Positions 51,186 to 62,255 of a DNA stretch of 64,000 bases are shown one piece after another. The notes beneath the pieces are model-generated. The model did no database searches and was not told the DNA's origin. It saw only the letters and a program-made list of their open reading frames with translations. The position numbers were made by a program, and so were the translations under genes. The DNA comes from Protonemura montana (Eukaryota; Arthropoda; Insecta; Plecoptera; Nemouridae). Positions within the stretch are counted from its first letter, which is position 1; each line of letters begins with the position of its first letter. Location: positions 13,520,418-13,584,417 of the forward strand of contig OX387605.1 in the NCBI GenBank assembly GCA_947568835.1. The letters run 5' to 3'.

Positions 51186-51689
51186 GGAAGTTTTTTAAAA
51201 CATTTTTTAATTTATAGTCATTTGATTATGTTGTCTTAATGTTGCAAATAGCCAGTGCTTGTTATCATTGAGCCACGCTGCCCTGATGGCAACAGGTTGG
51301 TGGAAGTCGTATATAAACACTTGATTTTAGACTTGGTAAAAAAAAATCATGAAAGTTATATTTCGGATCATCTCTCCCCATCCCTTCACTTGATCCATGT
51401 TCCAGGTGAGGGCTTTGAAAGACAAAGGTGGGAGATGCCGGGAAGCGAACTGCTGATCCCACGCATTGGAACTCACGACCATCCCACTGCGCGAAGATGT
51501 AAACGTAAGTTACTTTAAGTTAAATGTAAACTAGCAGTACCCGCTGCCTAACGGCACCTGTTGATGTTGAGGGTGTGGGCATTTTGGTTTAAACTGTCCA
51601 CATTATAAACAATCCATACAACATCGACAACGTTCTCGAGTTTTCTGTGATGCCCTATCCAAATTCTCTAAAAAGGACCACAGCTAAAA

Positions 51690-52585
51690 GTACCATGCAA
51701 TACCATAGAAAATCATAAAATACCATAGAAAACCATACAATATCATAGAATACCAAAGAACTCCATAGAATACCATAGAATATCATAGAATACCATAGAA
51801 CTCCATAGAATACCATAATATATCATAGAATACCAAAGAATACCAAAGAATATCATAGAATACCATAGAATAGCATTGAATACCATAGAACTCGATAGAA
51901 TACCATAAAATACCAAAGAATACCATAAAATACCATAGAATACCATAGAATTCCATAGAACTCCATAGAATACCATAGAATACCATACAATATCATAGAA
52001 TACCAAACAATATCATAGAATACCATAAAACTCCATAGAATACCATAGAATACCATAGAATACCATAGAACACCATAGAATTCCATAGTATACCATAGAA
52101 TACCATACCATACCATACCATACAAAACCATAAATATCATAGAATACCGAACAATATCATAGAATACCATAGAACTCCATGGAATACTAAAGAATACCAT
52201 AGAATACCATATAACTCCATAGAATACAAAAGAATACCATAGAATACAATAAAATACCATAAAATATCATAGAATACCATAGAACTCCATAGAATACCAT
52301 AGAGCTCAATAGAATACCATAGAATACCATAGAATACCATAGAATACCATACAATATCATAGAATACCATAGAACTCCATAGAATACTATACAATACCAT
52401 ACAATACCATACAATACCATACAATACCATACAATACCAAAGAATACCATAGAACTCCATAGAACACCATAGAATACCAAACAATACCATATAATATCAT
52501 AGAATACCAAACAATATCAAAGAATACCATAGAAATCCATAAAATACCATAGAATACCATAGAATACCATAGATTACAATAGACT
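51690..52585. repeat. Minisatellite, 10-bp unit TACCATAGAA
   Basis: About 90 tandem decamers with recurrent variants (TATCATAGAA, TACCATACAA, TACCAAAGAA, and an 11-base CTCCATAGAA form) arranged in higher-order blocks. Because 10 is not a multiple of 3, the minus strand reads as a 10-residue period (YGILWYSMVF-like) in several frames, giving spurious long ORFs. Confidence 0.95.
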
Positions 52586-52609
52586 TCACTCCTAGGCCAA
52601 CCTTGGCTA

Positions 52610-53720
52610 GAATAGTTATTTCCGCTCTGGAGAAATAACCTCTCATTGGAAAGTATTGATGTTGTAGGAACGACTAATGCATCTTCTAAGGAGGAGATCA
52701 AATTGCTGGAAAAGCAGTTTCCGAAGGTTTTTGACAAAAAAAATTAGGGAGCTATCTAAGGGTCTGAAGCCAAAATTGTGTTGAAGGAGTTTTCCATAAC
52801 ACACCAATTTTACTATAAACCTTCAGAGGTACCATACGCCTTAAAGGGGACAGTGGAATTAGAGCTCAAATCCTTTGAAGCTCGAAGCATCATCAAGCCT
52901 GTGAGGCACAACAAGTGGACCTCCCCTATTGTAATTGCCCGCAAACGATGCAACATCCAATTTTTGCTTTGTGCTAATTATAAGGGCACAGTGAATCTGT
53001 TTATTGAAGCTGAGTATTATCAAATGCCTAGAGTAGACGATATTTTTACGTCCTTAGCTTCTGCTATATGGTTCTCGGTGCTGGATTTGTTAAACGCACA
53101 CCAGCAATAGCTCGATCGGAACACTCAAAAGTGATCCTGACGTTCAAAACCCACATATGGTTATGGAGGATCAACCGTTTGCTCCACAGGGTTTCTAGTA
53201 TGCCCTCCCAGTTTCAATCTGTATTAGACTAAGTCCTTTTAGAAATAACCGATGTATTGTGCTATCTAAACGATATCTTGATTGCAACCTAGACCAAGGA
53301 ACAAAATATACATACAGTTTAATTAGTTTTGAATGCGCTGAATGAACAGCAACGCGGCATACAACAACGAATTGATCATTTGCTCTTTCATGTCAAAAAT
53401 ATGCCTTCTACTGTCACTCATCTGACACCTGCAGAAATATTGCTAGAATGCACCTACGACGAAGTTGGGTTTACTCAAACCTAAGCTATAGGAAGATCCC
53501 TGAATGGGAGCCCTCATTCTCATGTGAAACCTATGAAATACATTGATATCAATCAATATATATACACGAGAGAACTGGGGGTTCGTAGGGTTCACTGGGA
53601 GAGAGGTGTGATTACAAAGCAAATCAGACCAACTTTGTATAAAGTTAAGGTCAACGGAAAAAACCAAACAAACACGCTGATCAAATAGAACGAACCAAGG
53701 CGATAGAACAGAGCTAGAAA
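52610..53720 (+). mobile_element. Ty3/Gypsy retrotransposon pol remnant
   Basis: Frames at 52685-53110 give the sequence leading into, and the start of, a Gypsy reverse transcriptase: a region ending KQFPKVFDKK, FYYKPSEVPYALK, KPVRHNKWTSPIVIARK, CANYKGTVNLF, MPRVDDIFTSLA and LDLLNAHQQ. After a large internal deletion, 53390-53480 resembles the HLTPAEIL segment near the end of integrase. There are multiple stops and no LTRs visible, so it is a dead fragment beside the minisatellite. Confidence 0.8.
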
Positions 53721-54987
53721 ACCGCCAGAAAGGTTACTGATTGATTGTTTAATTATGTTGACTAGGGGCTTTGCAAACACAATTTAAGTTGCGTTTTAAG
53801 ATGAGTGTAGCAAAATTTTGAAATACCAATAAGTGAAGTCAATAAAGCTTCATTCGAAAATTTCTGTTCATTGAACTTTCGTTCAAATTCGCATTGTTAT
53901 AATGTTGCCACGGGAATTAGCTGAGAATTTCAACCTTACAAGATTACTGAGCTCATACAAGATCACTGATTTTTTTAAAGTGACTAGGTTAGTATATCAT
54001 CTAGGTTGCTCTCACTTAAAGCACCTTAAAGCAAGTCTGATTTGATTCAAATGGAAGATTTTTTTAACATTACAGTCGAGACAGTATTATTTAGGAGCCA
54101 CTGAGAAAGTTCATAGTTTGAATAAATATTATTTTACAATACCTGCAACATTGCTTGTGTGTCTTCAGGGATGGCTGGCTACGATCTTTGTATTGGTCGA
54201 CCACGACTAGCTGCCAGGCTTGAACGTGTTCACAGCGAGCTGAGTCCAGACTACGAGACTGCCCACTTCCGGTTGAATCGTTTGGTAGACAGGTACAAGG
54301 GTGAGGCCCCAACATCATGTTGGATGTTGCACCCCCCTGGATGCGCTTGCACCCCCCTGGAAATAACATTCGCTGTTCCCTCTGTGCAGGACATTCCGTA
54401 ACAGGGTGCTTGTTTCGCTCCACGCAACGAAATCAATTTGTTATTTTGCTGGCAGCGAACAGAGTATTGGTCCAAGTTCCTTCTATCAAAATAATCGGTA
54501 AGCTCACACCTTGTTTTTGACAGCTATCTTGTGGACACGAAACTCCGCACCCATCTAGAGCCGAATTACTCATTTCGCTACAGTGCTGGTCGCCGCGAAA
54601 CACTGGTTAAAATTTAACTCGGCAGTAAAAAAGCAGCAATATCTCACTCCGTGTTAGATGTTCCTGGACTGCAAGAGAGGCTCTAGCAGACTGGAGTTCA
54701 CTGATCTGGCTGATCTCTGAAATATGGTCGCTGCTCCGGCGCCTTTGATCGCTGATATAGTAAGGGAGCATACATGTAATGCAAAATGTCTCCTGCAACT
54801 TAATTTGACCTTTAAATTGTGGTTATTTAAGTTATTTTTCCTGTATCGACTTCGACAGTAAAACATTGAAATGTTATGTGTTTGCTTTGATGAGCTTAGC
54901 GAGCGAAAAATCCAACCCCATTTGCAATTTAAATCTATGCTTAAAATCATTTCACACGGTGGTCAGTTTTTGGATTTGACTTCTGCA

Positions 54988-55345
54988 ATATGAGAGAGCC
55001 TAGAGGGTTGAAAGTTAGTTCAGCAACTTAACTCGCCTTGCTTATTAACCTCTCGACAGCACGGATTTGTGGAGGAATCCTGTGGTTCGAGTTGTACCGT
55101 CCCTTAATTTTTTCAATTGCTGTCAATTGTTCAATTGCGGAGGGGACGTTAAGCTAGTGGTCCTATTGGTGCTCGTCGACAGGAGTAGGCCACGTGCACC
55201 GGGTTTCCCCTCCTCCCTTCTTAATTAGGAAGTTAAATCATCATTCTCATCATCACTCACTCATTTAACGGGACTATTAGACCAGTGCCACATTGTCCAT
55301 TGTCAAAACAGTGCGTCGTTAAACGACACTAATCAATCAATCAAT
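54988..55345 (+). mobile_element. 5'-truncated 5S-type SINE within composite copy B
   Basis: SINE body from GAGAGCCTAGAGGGTTGAAAG through an AATC tail at about 55331-55345, matching 49256-49617 closely. Confidence 0.8.
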
Positions 55346-55749
55346 CTGCTCTTATGATACACATCGCTGGTTCCTGCGATGTGAGCTAGGACTTGTCGGG
55401 AGAGCAAGGATTTCACGGCTCATGAAAATAAATCATCCGCGCACAGGGGATTGGTAGCGTCTTTACTCTTTAGGCGAGACAAGAAAAATATCTGCCGATT
55501 AAATTTACACGCAAGAAACCAGTTCTGGGTCGCTAAGAAGAAACGGCAGTACAAGATTAGGCAGTGCGTAAATGGGCCGCCAAGCAAGTGGTCTCTGACA
55601 GGTCATTTCGGTCCAAACACCGGTTCTAGTAAATCAGGTAAGAAACGAGCGACTGGAGCAGATCTTTTTGAGAAATGCTTGACCTCTCAAAATAAGATTT
55701 TTGTTTGAGCATACTCGGTTTTGTGTATGACATTGCTCGGTTGATATTG

Positions 55750-56529
55750 TGGTGCGTCACGAGGTTTGCGTCATTGTGCCTTCTCATTTCCTTTGCTTTT
55801 TGGTATTTTCGAATAAGCATTTTTAAATTGAATAAGTAATGACAAGCACACTTTTAACCGAGCGTGCAATAGCAGTAATGACAAACTGTAGACTTTGATC
55901 TTGCTAACCAAGGCGAAATAACTAGGAGGTAAGCTAGCCAGTGGCCTAAAACGCACATGTCGGGCGTGGCTCGGACAGGTTTATGGTTTATATAGGCCAC
56001 TGGCACTGTCATTTGGGGAGTGACATTCTAGATTTGGAGTCGAGAGCTAGGCTATGCGATAGCCTAGGCCTCTGGGACCGAGAGCTAAGACCGAGCAAGG
56101 GTCCTCTGGCGATCTACTGGTCCGACGACACACAGTACACTTTGGGAGTCAAGACCATGCTAGGGTCCTTTGACTAGGTTGCTGATAAGTGCAGTTAAAC
56201 CCTTACAGCCGTGTGTTACAGAGATACGTGTGAAGAGACAGCTATTTTTACATTGATGTGTGATCACTTTTGTAAGAGCAATCTGTTGTGATAAGAGGAG
56301 AGAATATGGACAGTGTGCGGATGAACTAAGCTTGTTATTGTTGTGTGCACGCTCGTTATTGTCAGGCTTGTCGTAAGTGTAATGTACTATTTGTTATGCA
56401 ATAAAAATGCAATTTGGGTTTATATATGCAGTGCCTGAGTAAACTCTAGGTGACGGGTACCTCTCCCATAGCCAAGCGAGATTAAACTACGACACGTGGG
56501 TACCGTGCGTACCATCCACAGCCGTCACA
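55750..56529. mobile_element. Probable solo LTR insertion with target duplication
   Basis: 780 bp with TG...CA ends (TGGTGCGTCAC ... GCCGTCACA) interrupts copy B and is flanked by ATATTG (55744-55749 and 56530-56535). The homologous uninterrupted site survives in copy C (minus strand, about 60610), reading GATATTGTGAATGCG. An AATAAA at 56400-56405 and a TATA-like TTTATATAGG at 55981 would fit an LTR. The shared bases could also be read as an 8-bp duplication, the hAT pattern, but the ends are not inverted repeats. Confidence 0.7.
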
Positions 56530-57302
56530 ATATTGTGAATGCGTACTCTTGGTTCGCTGATGGCAAAGGCTCTAAGGTATTTTAGGCATATTAACTTCCG
56601 GTCTGTTGTCACAGCCATTGCGTGCGCTGGTAAGATCGCACTACAACGCAGAAAATATCGTATCTTGTAAAGGTTTGCAACAAGTTTTGCAACTAAAGTC
56701 AGAATATCACATATTTTTATCTCCCGATCCGTTCTATTTTGAGGCGTTGCCTATGCCTAAAATTCAAAAGCTATATTTCATAAAATTGTGTCAAGTAGCT
56801 GGGAAGTGGGAACGAATGACGTTGTCAGGAAATTTAGTTTGCCTGTGAAAACTGTGAAGCAACTCGTGGTGCGCGTGAGTGCCACGGGACTGCCTATACG
56901 TACGGTCAATCCAACCATGACAGTTTCAACTGAAATAATCGTCTAAAACGAGGCGAAAATTTGTCTCTTCGTACCAGGCGAGTAGCCGACAGAAGAGTAT
57001 CGTCTGAAAGCTACTGCATCGCTGTGCAAGTGACGTCACAACACGTGCTCGATCGACCCCGCCTCGTACTTTCGATCGACTGAAGCTCGGCTCCCATTGG
57101 CTGACCGGTTTTCGAAGTGGTTCGAGGTGATAACAGCAATGGCGTCCACGGCTGCTATCACAGACCAAATGTTTTCCAGGCATGCAGATGCTAAAGAACT
57201 GCAATTTCTCGTACTTTAATTGCGGGTGTTTAATTAGATTAATTTTAGCTATGTTAGCATTTGTTAGATGTGAGTGTTCTTGACCAAATCAAGTCACACA
57301 GA

Positions 57303-57646
57303 ATCGCTCATTTTAAATATGTTGAATAAAAGTAGTCTGGGCGAAACACTCGTGTACCGCCACTGTGGAAGTCAGCTTTATAATCATATGCACTCGGAGA
57401 CCATGGTTTTGTCACCAGCGTGTGTCTCAGTTTGTCGGTTAGGTCCTAACACACGAAGTGGCCAATATCCAAAGCAGCTTGAGGACCTAGATCACAATCA
57501 GTTTCAAAGGCTGGTATTGGATTTTCGGAATACGCCCTCGTCGATGTAGATGCACATGCACTTTCAATACTGCGATCGCTGTTGCCATGGCTGTCCGAAA
57601 TTTCACGCGCGTTATCGTTCACCTTTCTCTTCACACTCGCACTAAA
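57303..57646 (-). pseudogene. hAT/ZMYM-type transposase N-terminal (TTF domain) remnant
   Basis: The minus-strand frame starts MDIRNFFSASVKRK at 57658 or just above. It continues through a Ser-rich linker to the DIGHFV motif, then past one in-frame stop to DLTDKLRHTLVTKPWSPS and FHSGGTRVFRPDYFYSTYLK. This order (DIG motif, KPW.P, F...R.F...) is characteristic of the TTF-type zinc-finger region of hAT-like ZMYM1-type proteins. The reading stops at the edge of composite copy B, and the rest of the transposase is missing. Confidence 0.7.
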
Positions 57647-58081
57647 AAAATTGCGTATATCCATACTCCCACAATCAACACACTTAACTAAAACGCTCGG
57701 GCTAACAAACCACCCTACTCGAGTCGCTCCCGACACATAACTGACTTACGTAAAGTTGGGTTCGACCGGTAGGAAAACTAAAACTTCATTAAGTGTAAAA
57801 TTCTGTTCGCGGAATCGGAATCACGAAGGAGAATTTTGGGGAAGTAGGTACCTGCAAAGTTCAAATCTTGTAGGATCCCAGTTTCATAGAATTACGCCGC
57901 GATTTTTTCGCTGGAAAGGTTGGATGGTCACTCACCTTTCCTCTCTATGATTGCAATATTACAAATTTAGCGTTTTCCGTTTAAATGGCACTATTTTGAT
58001 CAATTAAATGAGAGAATATGTTTAACTTGCCCTTTGAATGATGAAATAACAAAGCCTTTATAGAGTGTTTATTTTTTAATG

Positions 58082-58142
58082 TTTGAAGATTTCCTGGGTG
58101 GTGCAAGCGCACCCCTCTTGCACCCCCCTCCGAACGCCCATG
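58082..58142 (-). repeat. Inverted GC-rich terminus related to the composite element ends
   Basis: Read on the minus strand, it begins CATGGGCGTTCGGAGGGGGG and continues with the same GTGCAAG...GCGCTTGCAC hairpin and GGAAAT as the starts of copies A, B and C. It is the inverted partner of the terminus at 54316, suggesting terminal inverted repeats about 55 bp long. Confidence 0.6.
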
Positions 58143-59194
58143 ACCACAAGTGTTGTCGTGTGGCACCTGCCGTTACCACGTGTTGCCGGCTCGTTTGCTC
58201 AGCAGACAGTTTAACAGTAAGGTTTTGACTATGTAGAGCTATACTATCATATGAATCTACTTTATGAATATATCCTATGACTCTTCAATATAAGAGCCGA
58301 TTTTTCAGTGTTCCGTTAAAAACCTAACAGTCATTTAAATTGTGTTTTTTTTTTGCTTGGCAACGGCCAATAAGAAAATGTTTTTTGTTTGTTGACTTTA
58401 AGAGGCATGGTGGTAGCACAGGTGGTAAGACACCATTACCACCATTTCTGGATTTTTTTCTGCCGATTCCAAGGGCGGTAAAACTTACGCATACCTCAAA
58501 TCGCTTGCGCTTAGATTTGTGGATTGGCGGTAAAAGCAGCTACGTAATATTACACCACAATAATCAGTTCGCTCGCTCGCTGCCTATGAGGGCATACCGA
58601 TGAATGTGCGCTTTAATTTTTTAATACAAATTAATTCTTAGCTAAGCTGATATATCTGCTACCATTTCTGAGCTTTCAAACAGTATTTTCATAATTATTA
58701 CGAGTTCTATTCATAAAAAAGGCTGGTAATTTGCCCGTATACCACCATGCACTGTATGGTCTAGTACGAGAGCTGAAAGTTGTTTTAAAAAGTGAAGCAT
58801 TATGAGAATTATTTTGATATTTGTGTCTAAAATGTCTCAGCCAATGGGACTGTCAGTGACCAGGTGCTAAAGCCACACTTGATAAAAACCAAATGAACAG
58901 AAATTCCTTCTGACGACGGTTCATTTTTGGATGGCAGTGAATTTAAAGGTGACTTTTGATGATGAAACAATGTAATTTTGCTATAAATACAAGAGAAATG
59001 GGTGGCAGACCTCAGTGAATTAAGAACTTCGGGGTAAACTAGTGTAATTGAGCACTTAAATCGTGCGACAATTACGACATAGCGTCCAGAAGACGACCCG
59101 TCGTTATTTTATTTTGTTTATTTATGTCTATAAGAGTTTTATATTATGTTCATAATGATTTTAAATTATTGTATCTAATATTTTTCCGTCATTA
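58143..59194. other. Unassigned DNA between repeats
   Basis: Roughly 1 kb separating the inverted copies B and C, with a poly-T patch at 58344-58353. I see no gene or recognisable element. Confidence 0.45.
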
Positions 59195-59440
59195 ATGATT
59201 TTTGAAGCATTTCTTACCTTTTCGCATTGCGCAACCTTCGCAACCATAACCAGCTTGGAGGTGCTAAAAGGTGCATACTTCGCACTTTTCCAATCGCACC
59301 TCACTTACGGCATTTGTTTCTGGGGTTGCTCCACACACATAAGAAAAGTACTTACAATCCAGAAAGGCGCGCTAAGAGCCATTATGGGCGTGGATCGCAG
59401 AACTCCATGCAGACCTCTGTTCAAAGCACAAGGATAGTTA
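59195..59440 (+). mobile_element. LINE reverse-transcriptase C-terminal fragment
   Basis: The plus-strand frame encodes LEVLKGAYFALFQSHLTYGI followed by CFWGCSTHIRKVLTIQKGALRAI. This is the conserved segment after the RT thumb in CR1/Jockey-type LINEs (Y..LF.SHL.YGI..WG...). It is short and isolated, immediately next to composite copy C. Confidence 0.75.
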
Positions 59441-59589
59441 CACTTAATCAGATACTTCTGTTTTCATCTTAACCTGCTTATTTAACTGGCATTTAGCATT
59501 GTGAAAAGTGAAAACGGTGAGAATAGAAATGGAGAAGTTCGGCTGAAATTAAGGTATTTTCCAGGAAGGCTTTCAGGAAGGTACAACTT

Positions 59590-59890
59590 GAACAGCAGGA
59601 TTCCTTCACAAATCCATGCAGTCGAGTGTTTGATAAGTAAGGCTTATGAAGTTGCTGTACTAATTTTCATTCCTCCGACCTCTCTCCCGAACAGAACTGA
59701 TCATGTGTATGATGGTCACCCATCCAATAACTGACCCAGCGCAGTGTTGCTTAACGTCGGTGATCTCACGAGAATCGGTGTTTCCAGCACGCCAAACCGT
59801 TCGGTGTGACGATTCGAAGAGGGCTCGTAAGCAATTGGACCCGTTGTGTAACTCGATTTGGTCAAAAACACTCACATCTAACAAATGCTA
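59590..59890 (-). mobile_element. 5S-rRNA-derived SINE, 5' portion, in copy C
   Basis: Inverted counterpart of 50281-50567, with the 5S head (complement of GAGATCACCGACGTTAAGCA at 59753-59772) and a body truncated at the same point. The truncation therefore predates duplication of the composite element. Confidence 0.8.
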
Positions 59891-60984
59891 ACAGAGTTAA
59901 AATTAATCTAATTAAACATCCGCAAGTAAAGTACGAAAATGTGCAGTTGTTAAGCATCTGCATGCCTGGAAAAAATTTCGTCTGTGATAGCAGCCGTGGA
60001 CGCCATTGCTGTTATCACCTAGATCCACTTCGAAAATCGGTCAGCCAATGGGAGCCGAGCTTCAGTCGATCGTAAGTAGGAGGCTGGGCTGATCGAGCAC
60101 GTGTTGTGACGTCACTTAAACAGCGATGCAGTAGGTTTCAGGCGATACTCTTCTGTCGGCTACTCGCCTGGTACGAAGAGGCAAATTTTCGCCTCGTTTT
60201 TGACAATTATTTCAGTTGAAACTTGTCATGGTTGGATTGACCGTACGTATAGGCAGTCCCGTGTCACTCACGCGTACCACGAGTTGCTTCAAAGTTTTCA
60301 CAGGCAAACTAAATTTCCTGACATCGTCATTTGTTCCCAGCTAATTGACACAATTTTGTGAAATATATCTTTGAATTTTAGGCATAGGCAACGCCTCAAA
60401 GTAGGACCGATCGAAAAATAAAAATATGTGATATTCTGACTTTTGTTGCAAAACTTGTTGCAAACCTTTACAAGATACGATATTTTCTGCGTTGTAGTGC
60501 GATCTTACCAGCGCAACTTAATGACAGTGACAACGGACCGGAAGTTTATATGTCTAAAATACCTTGGAGCCTTTACCATCAGCGAACTAAGGGTGCGCAT
60601 TCACAATATCAACCAAGCAATGTCATACACAAAATCAAGTATGCTCACACAAAAATCTTATTTTGAGAGGTCAAGCAATTCTCAAAAAGATCTGCTCCAG
60701 TTGCTCGTTTCTTACCTGTTTTACTAGAACCGGTGTTTGGACCGAAATGACCTGTCAGAGACCAGTAGCTTGGCGGCCCATTCACGTACTGCCTAATCTT
60801 GTACTGCCGTTTCTTCTTAGCGACCCAGAGCTGGTTTCTTGCGTGTAAATTTAAACGGCAGATATTTTTCTTGTCTCGCCTAAAGACGCTCCCAATCCCT
60901 TGTGCGCGGATGTTTTATTTTCATGACCCTTGAAATCCTTGCTCATATCGCAGGAACCAGCGAGATAAGAGCAGATTGATTGAT

Positions 60985-61345
60985 TAGTGTCGTTAAACGA
61001 CGCACTGTTTTGACAATGGACAATGTGGCACTGGTCTAATAGTGCCGGTAAATGAGTGAGTGATGATGAGAATGATAATTTACCTTCCTAATTAAGAAGG
61101 AAGGAGGGGAAACCCGGTGCACGTGGCCTACCCCTGTCGACGAGCACCAATGGGCAATTGAACAAATGACAGCAACTGAAAAAATTGAAGGACGGTTCAA
61201 CTCGAACCACAGGATTCCTCCACAAATCCATGCTGTCGAGAGGTTGATAAGCAAGGCGAGTTAAGTTGCTGAACTAACTTTCAACCCTCTAACCTCTCTC
61301 CCGAACTGAACTGGTCATGTGTATGATAGTCACCCATATTTCAGA
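60985..61345 (-). mobile_element. 5'-truncated 5S-type SINE within composite copy C
   Basis: Minus-strand SINE body from ATGGGTGAC (about 61335) to an AATC tail (about 60985), matching the copies at 49.2 and 55.0 kb. A short deletion removes the GGGACGTTAAG block. Confidence 0.8.
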
Positions 61346-62029
61346 AGTCAAATCCAAAAGCTGACAACCATATGAAATGATTTAAAGCATAGATTTAAAC
61401 TGCAAATGGGGTTGGATTGTTTCGCTCGCTACGCTCATCAAAGCAAACACATAACATTTCAATGTTTTAATGTCGAAGTCGATACAGGAAAAATAACTTC
61501 AATAACTACAATTTAAAGGTCAAATTAAGTTGCAGGAGACATTTTGCATAGCATGCATGCTCCCTTATCAGCAATCAGAGGCGCCGGAGCAGCGATCATA
61601 TTTCAGAGATCAGCCAGATCAGTGAACTCTAGTCTGCTAGAACCTCTCTTGCAGTCCTGGAACATCTCACACGGAGAGAGATTTTGCTGCTTTTTTGACT
61701 GCCGAGTTAAATTTTAACCAGTGGACTTGTTTCCCGGCGTCCAGCACTACAGCGAAATGAGTAATTCGGCTCTGGATGGGCGCGGAGTTTCGTTTCTGCA
61801 CGATAGCCGTCAAAAAAAGGTGTCAGCTTACCGATTCTTTTGAAATAAGGAACCTGGACCAATACTTTGTTCGCTGCCAGCAAAAATTAAAAATTGATTT
61901 CGTTGCGTGTAGCGAAACAAGCACCCTGTTACGGAATGTCCTGCACAGAGGCGACGGCGAATGTTATTTCCAGGGGGGTGCAAGCGTACCCCCTTGCACC
62001 TCCCTCCGTACGCCAATGCTGTCGCTTAA

Positions 62030-62255
62030 CTTCGGTGATCTCACGAGAACCGGCGTTTCCAACACGACAAACCGTTCGGTGGTCACCCACGCAATACCTG
62101 ACCCAGCGCATTGTTGCTTAACGTCGGTGATCTCACGAGAAGCGGTGTTTCCAGCTCGCCAAAGTCCAAACCGTTCGGTGTGACGATTAGAGGAGGGCTC
62201 GTAAGCAATTGGACCCGCTGTGTGACTTGATTTGGTCAAGAACACTCACATCTAA
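62030..62255 (-). mobile_element. Two partial 5S-like SINE heads in tandem
   Basis: On the minus strand the sequence CTCGTGAGATCACCGACGTT is followed about 90 bp later by CTCGTGAGATCACCGAAGTT, each preceded by an ACACCG/ACGCCGGTT-type stretch. Both lack the SINE body; the second runs directly into the terminus of composite copy C. The preceding bases (GACCAAATCAAGTCACACAG) equal the end of the composite block at 50283 and 57300. Confidence 0.75.

Larger units (their letters stand above)
54316..57300 (+). mobile_element. Composite repeat, copy B
   Basis: Same order as copy A: GC-rich terminus (54316-54362), unique body, truncated 5S-type SINE (54988-55345), an additional 0.5-kb segment carrying an 80-codon ORF (55470-55708), then the block with CRE (57031-57038), CCAAT-type box and start ORF (57139-57219). 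It ends at CACACAG, 57300. It is interrupted by a 780-bp LTR-like insertion (55750-56529). Beyond 57300 lies a transposase remnant and an inverted GC-rich terminus (58082-58142), so the full element may reach 58142. Confidence 0.75.
59447..62018 (-). mobile_element. Composite repeat, copy C (inverted)
   Basis: On the minus strand, from 62018: GC-rich terminus (CATTGGCGTACGGAGGGAGG), unique body, truncated 5S-type SINE, the 80-codon ORF segment (about 60920-60665), uninterrupted LTR target site, block with CRE (60107-60114) and start ORF (from 60005), 5S-headed SINE portion (59890-59590), and the same unique tail as copy A ending GTGTAAC at about 59440. Confidence 0.75.

Noticed and set aside
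51743..52737. Several long minus-strand ORFs rich in Tyr, Phe, Trp, Ile
   Set aside because: They are the translation of the TACCATAGAA minisatellite, open in multiple frames because of the 10-bp period. There is no start context or domain.
52778..53110. An intact reverse transcriptase gene
   Set aside because: The RT stops at the LDLLNAHQQ segment with an in-frame stop, and the YxDD region, RNase H and most of integrase are missing, so it is a decayed Gypsy remnant.
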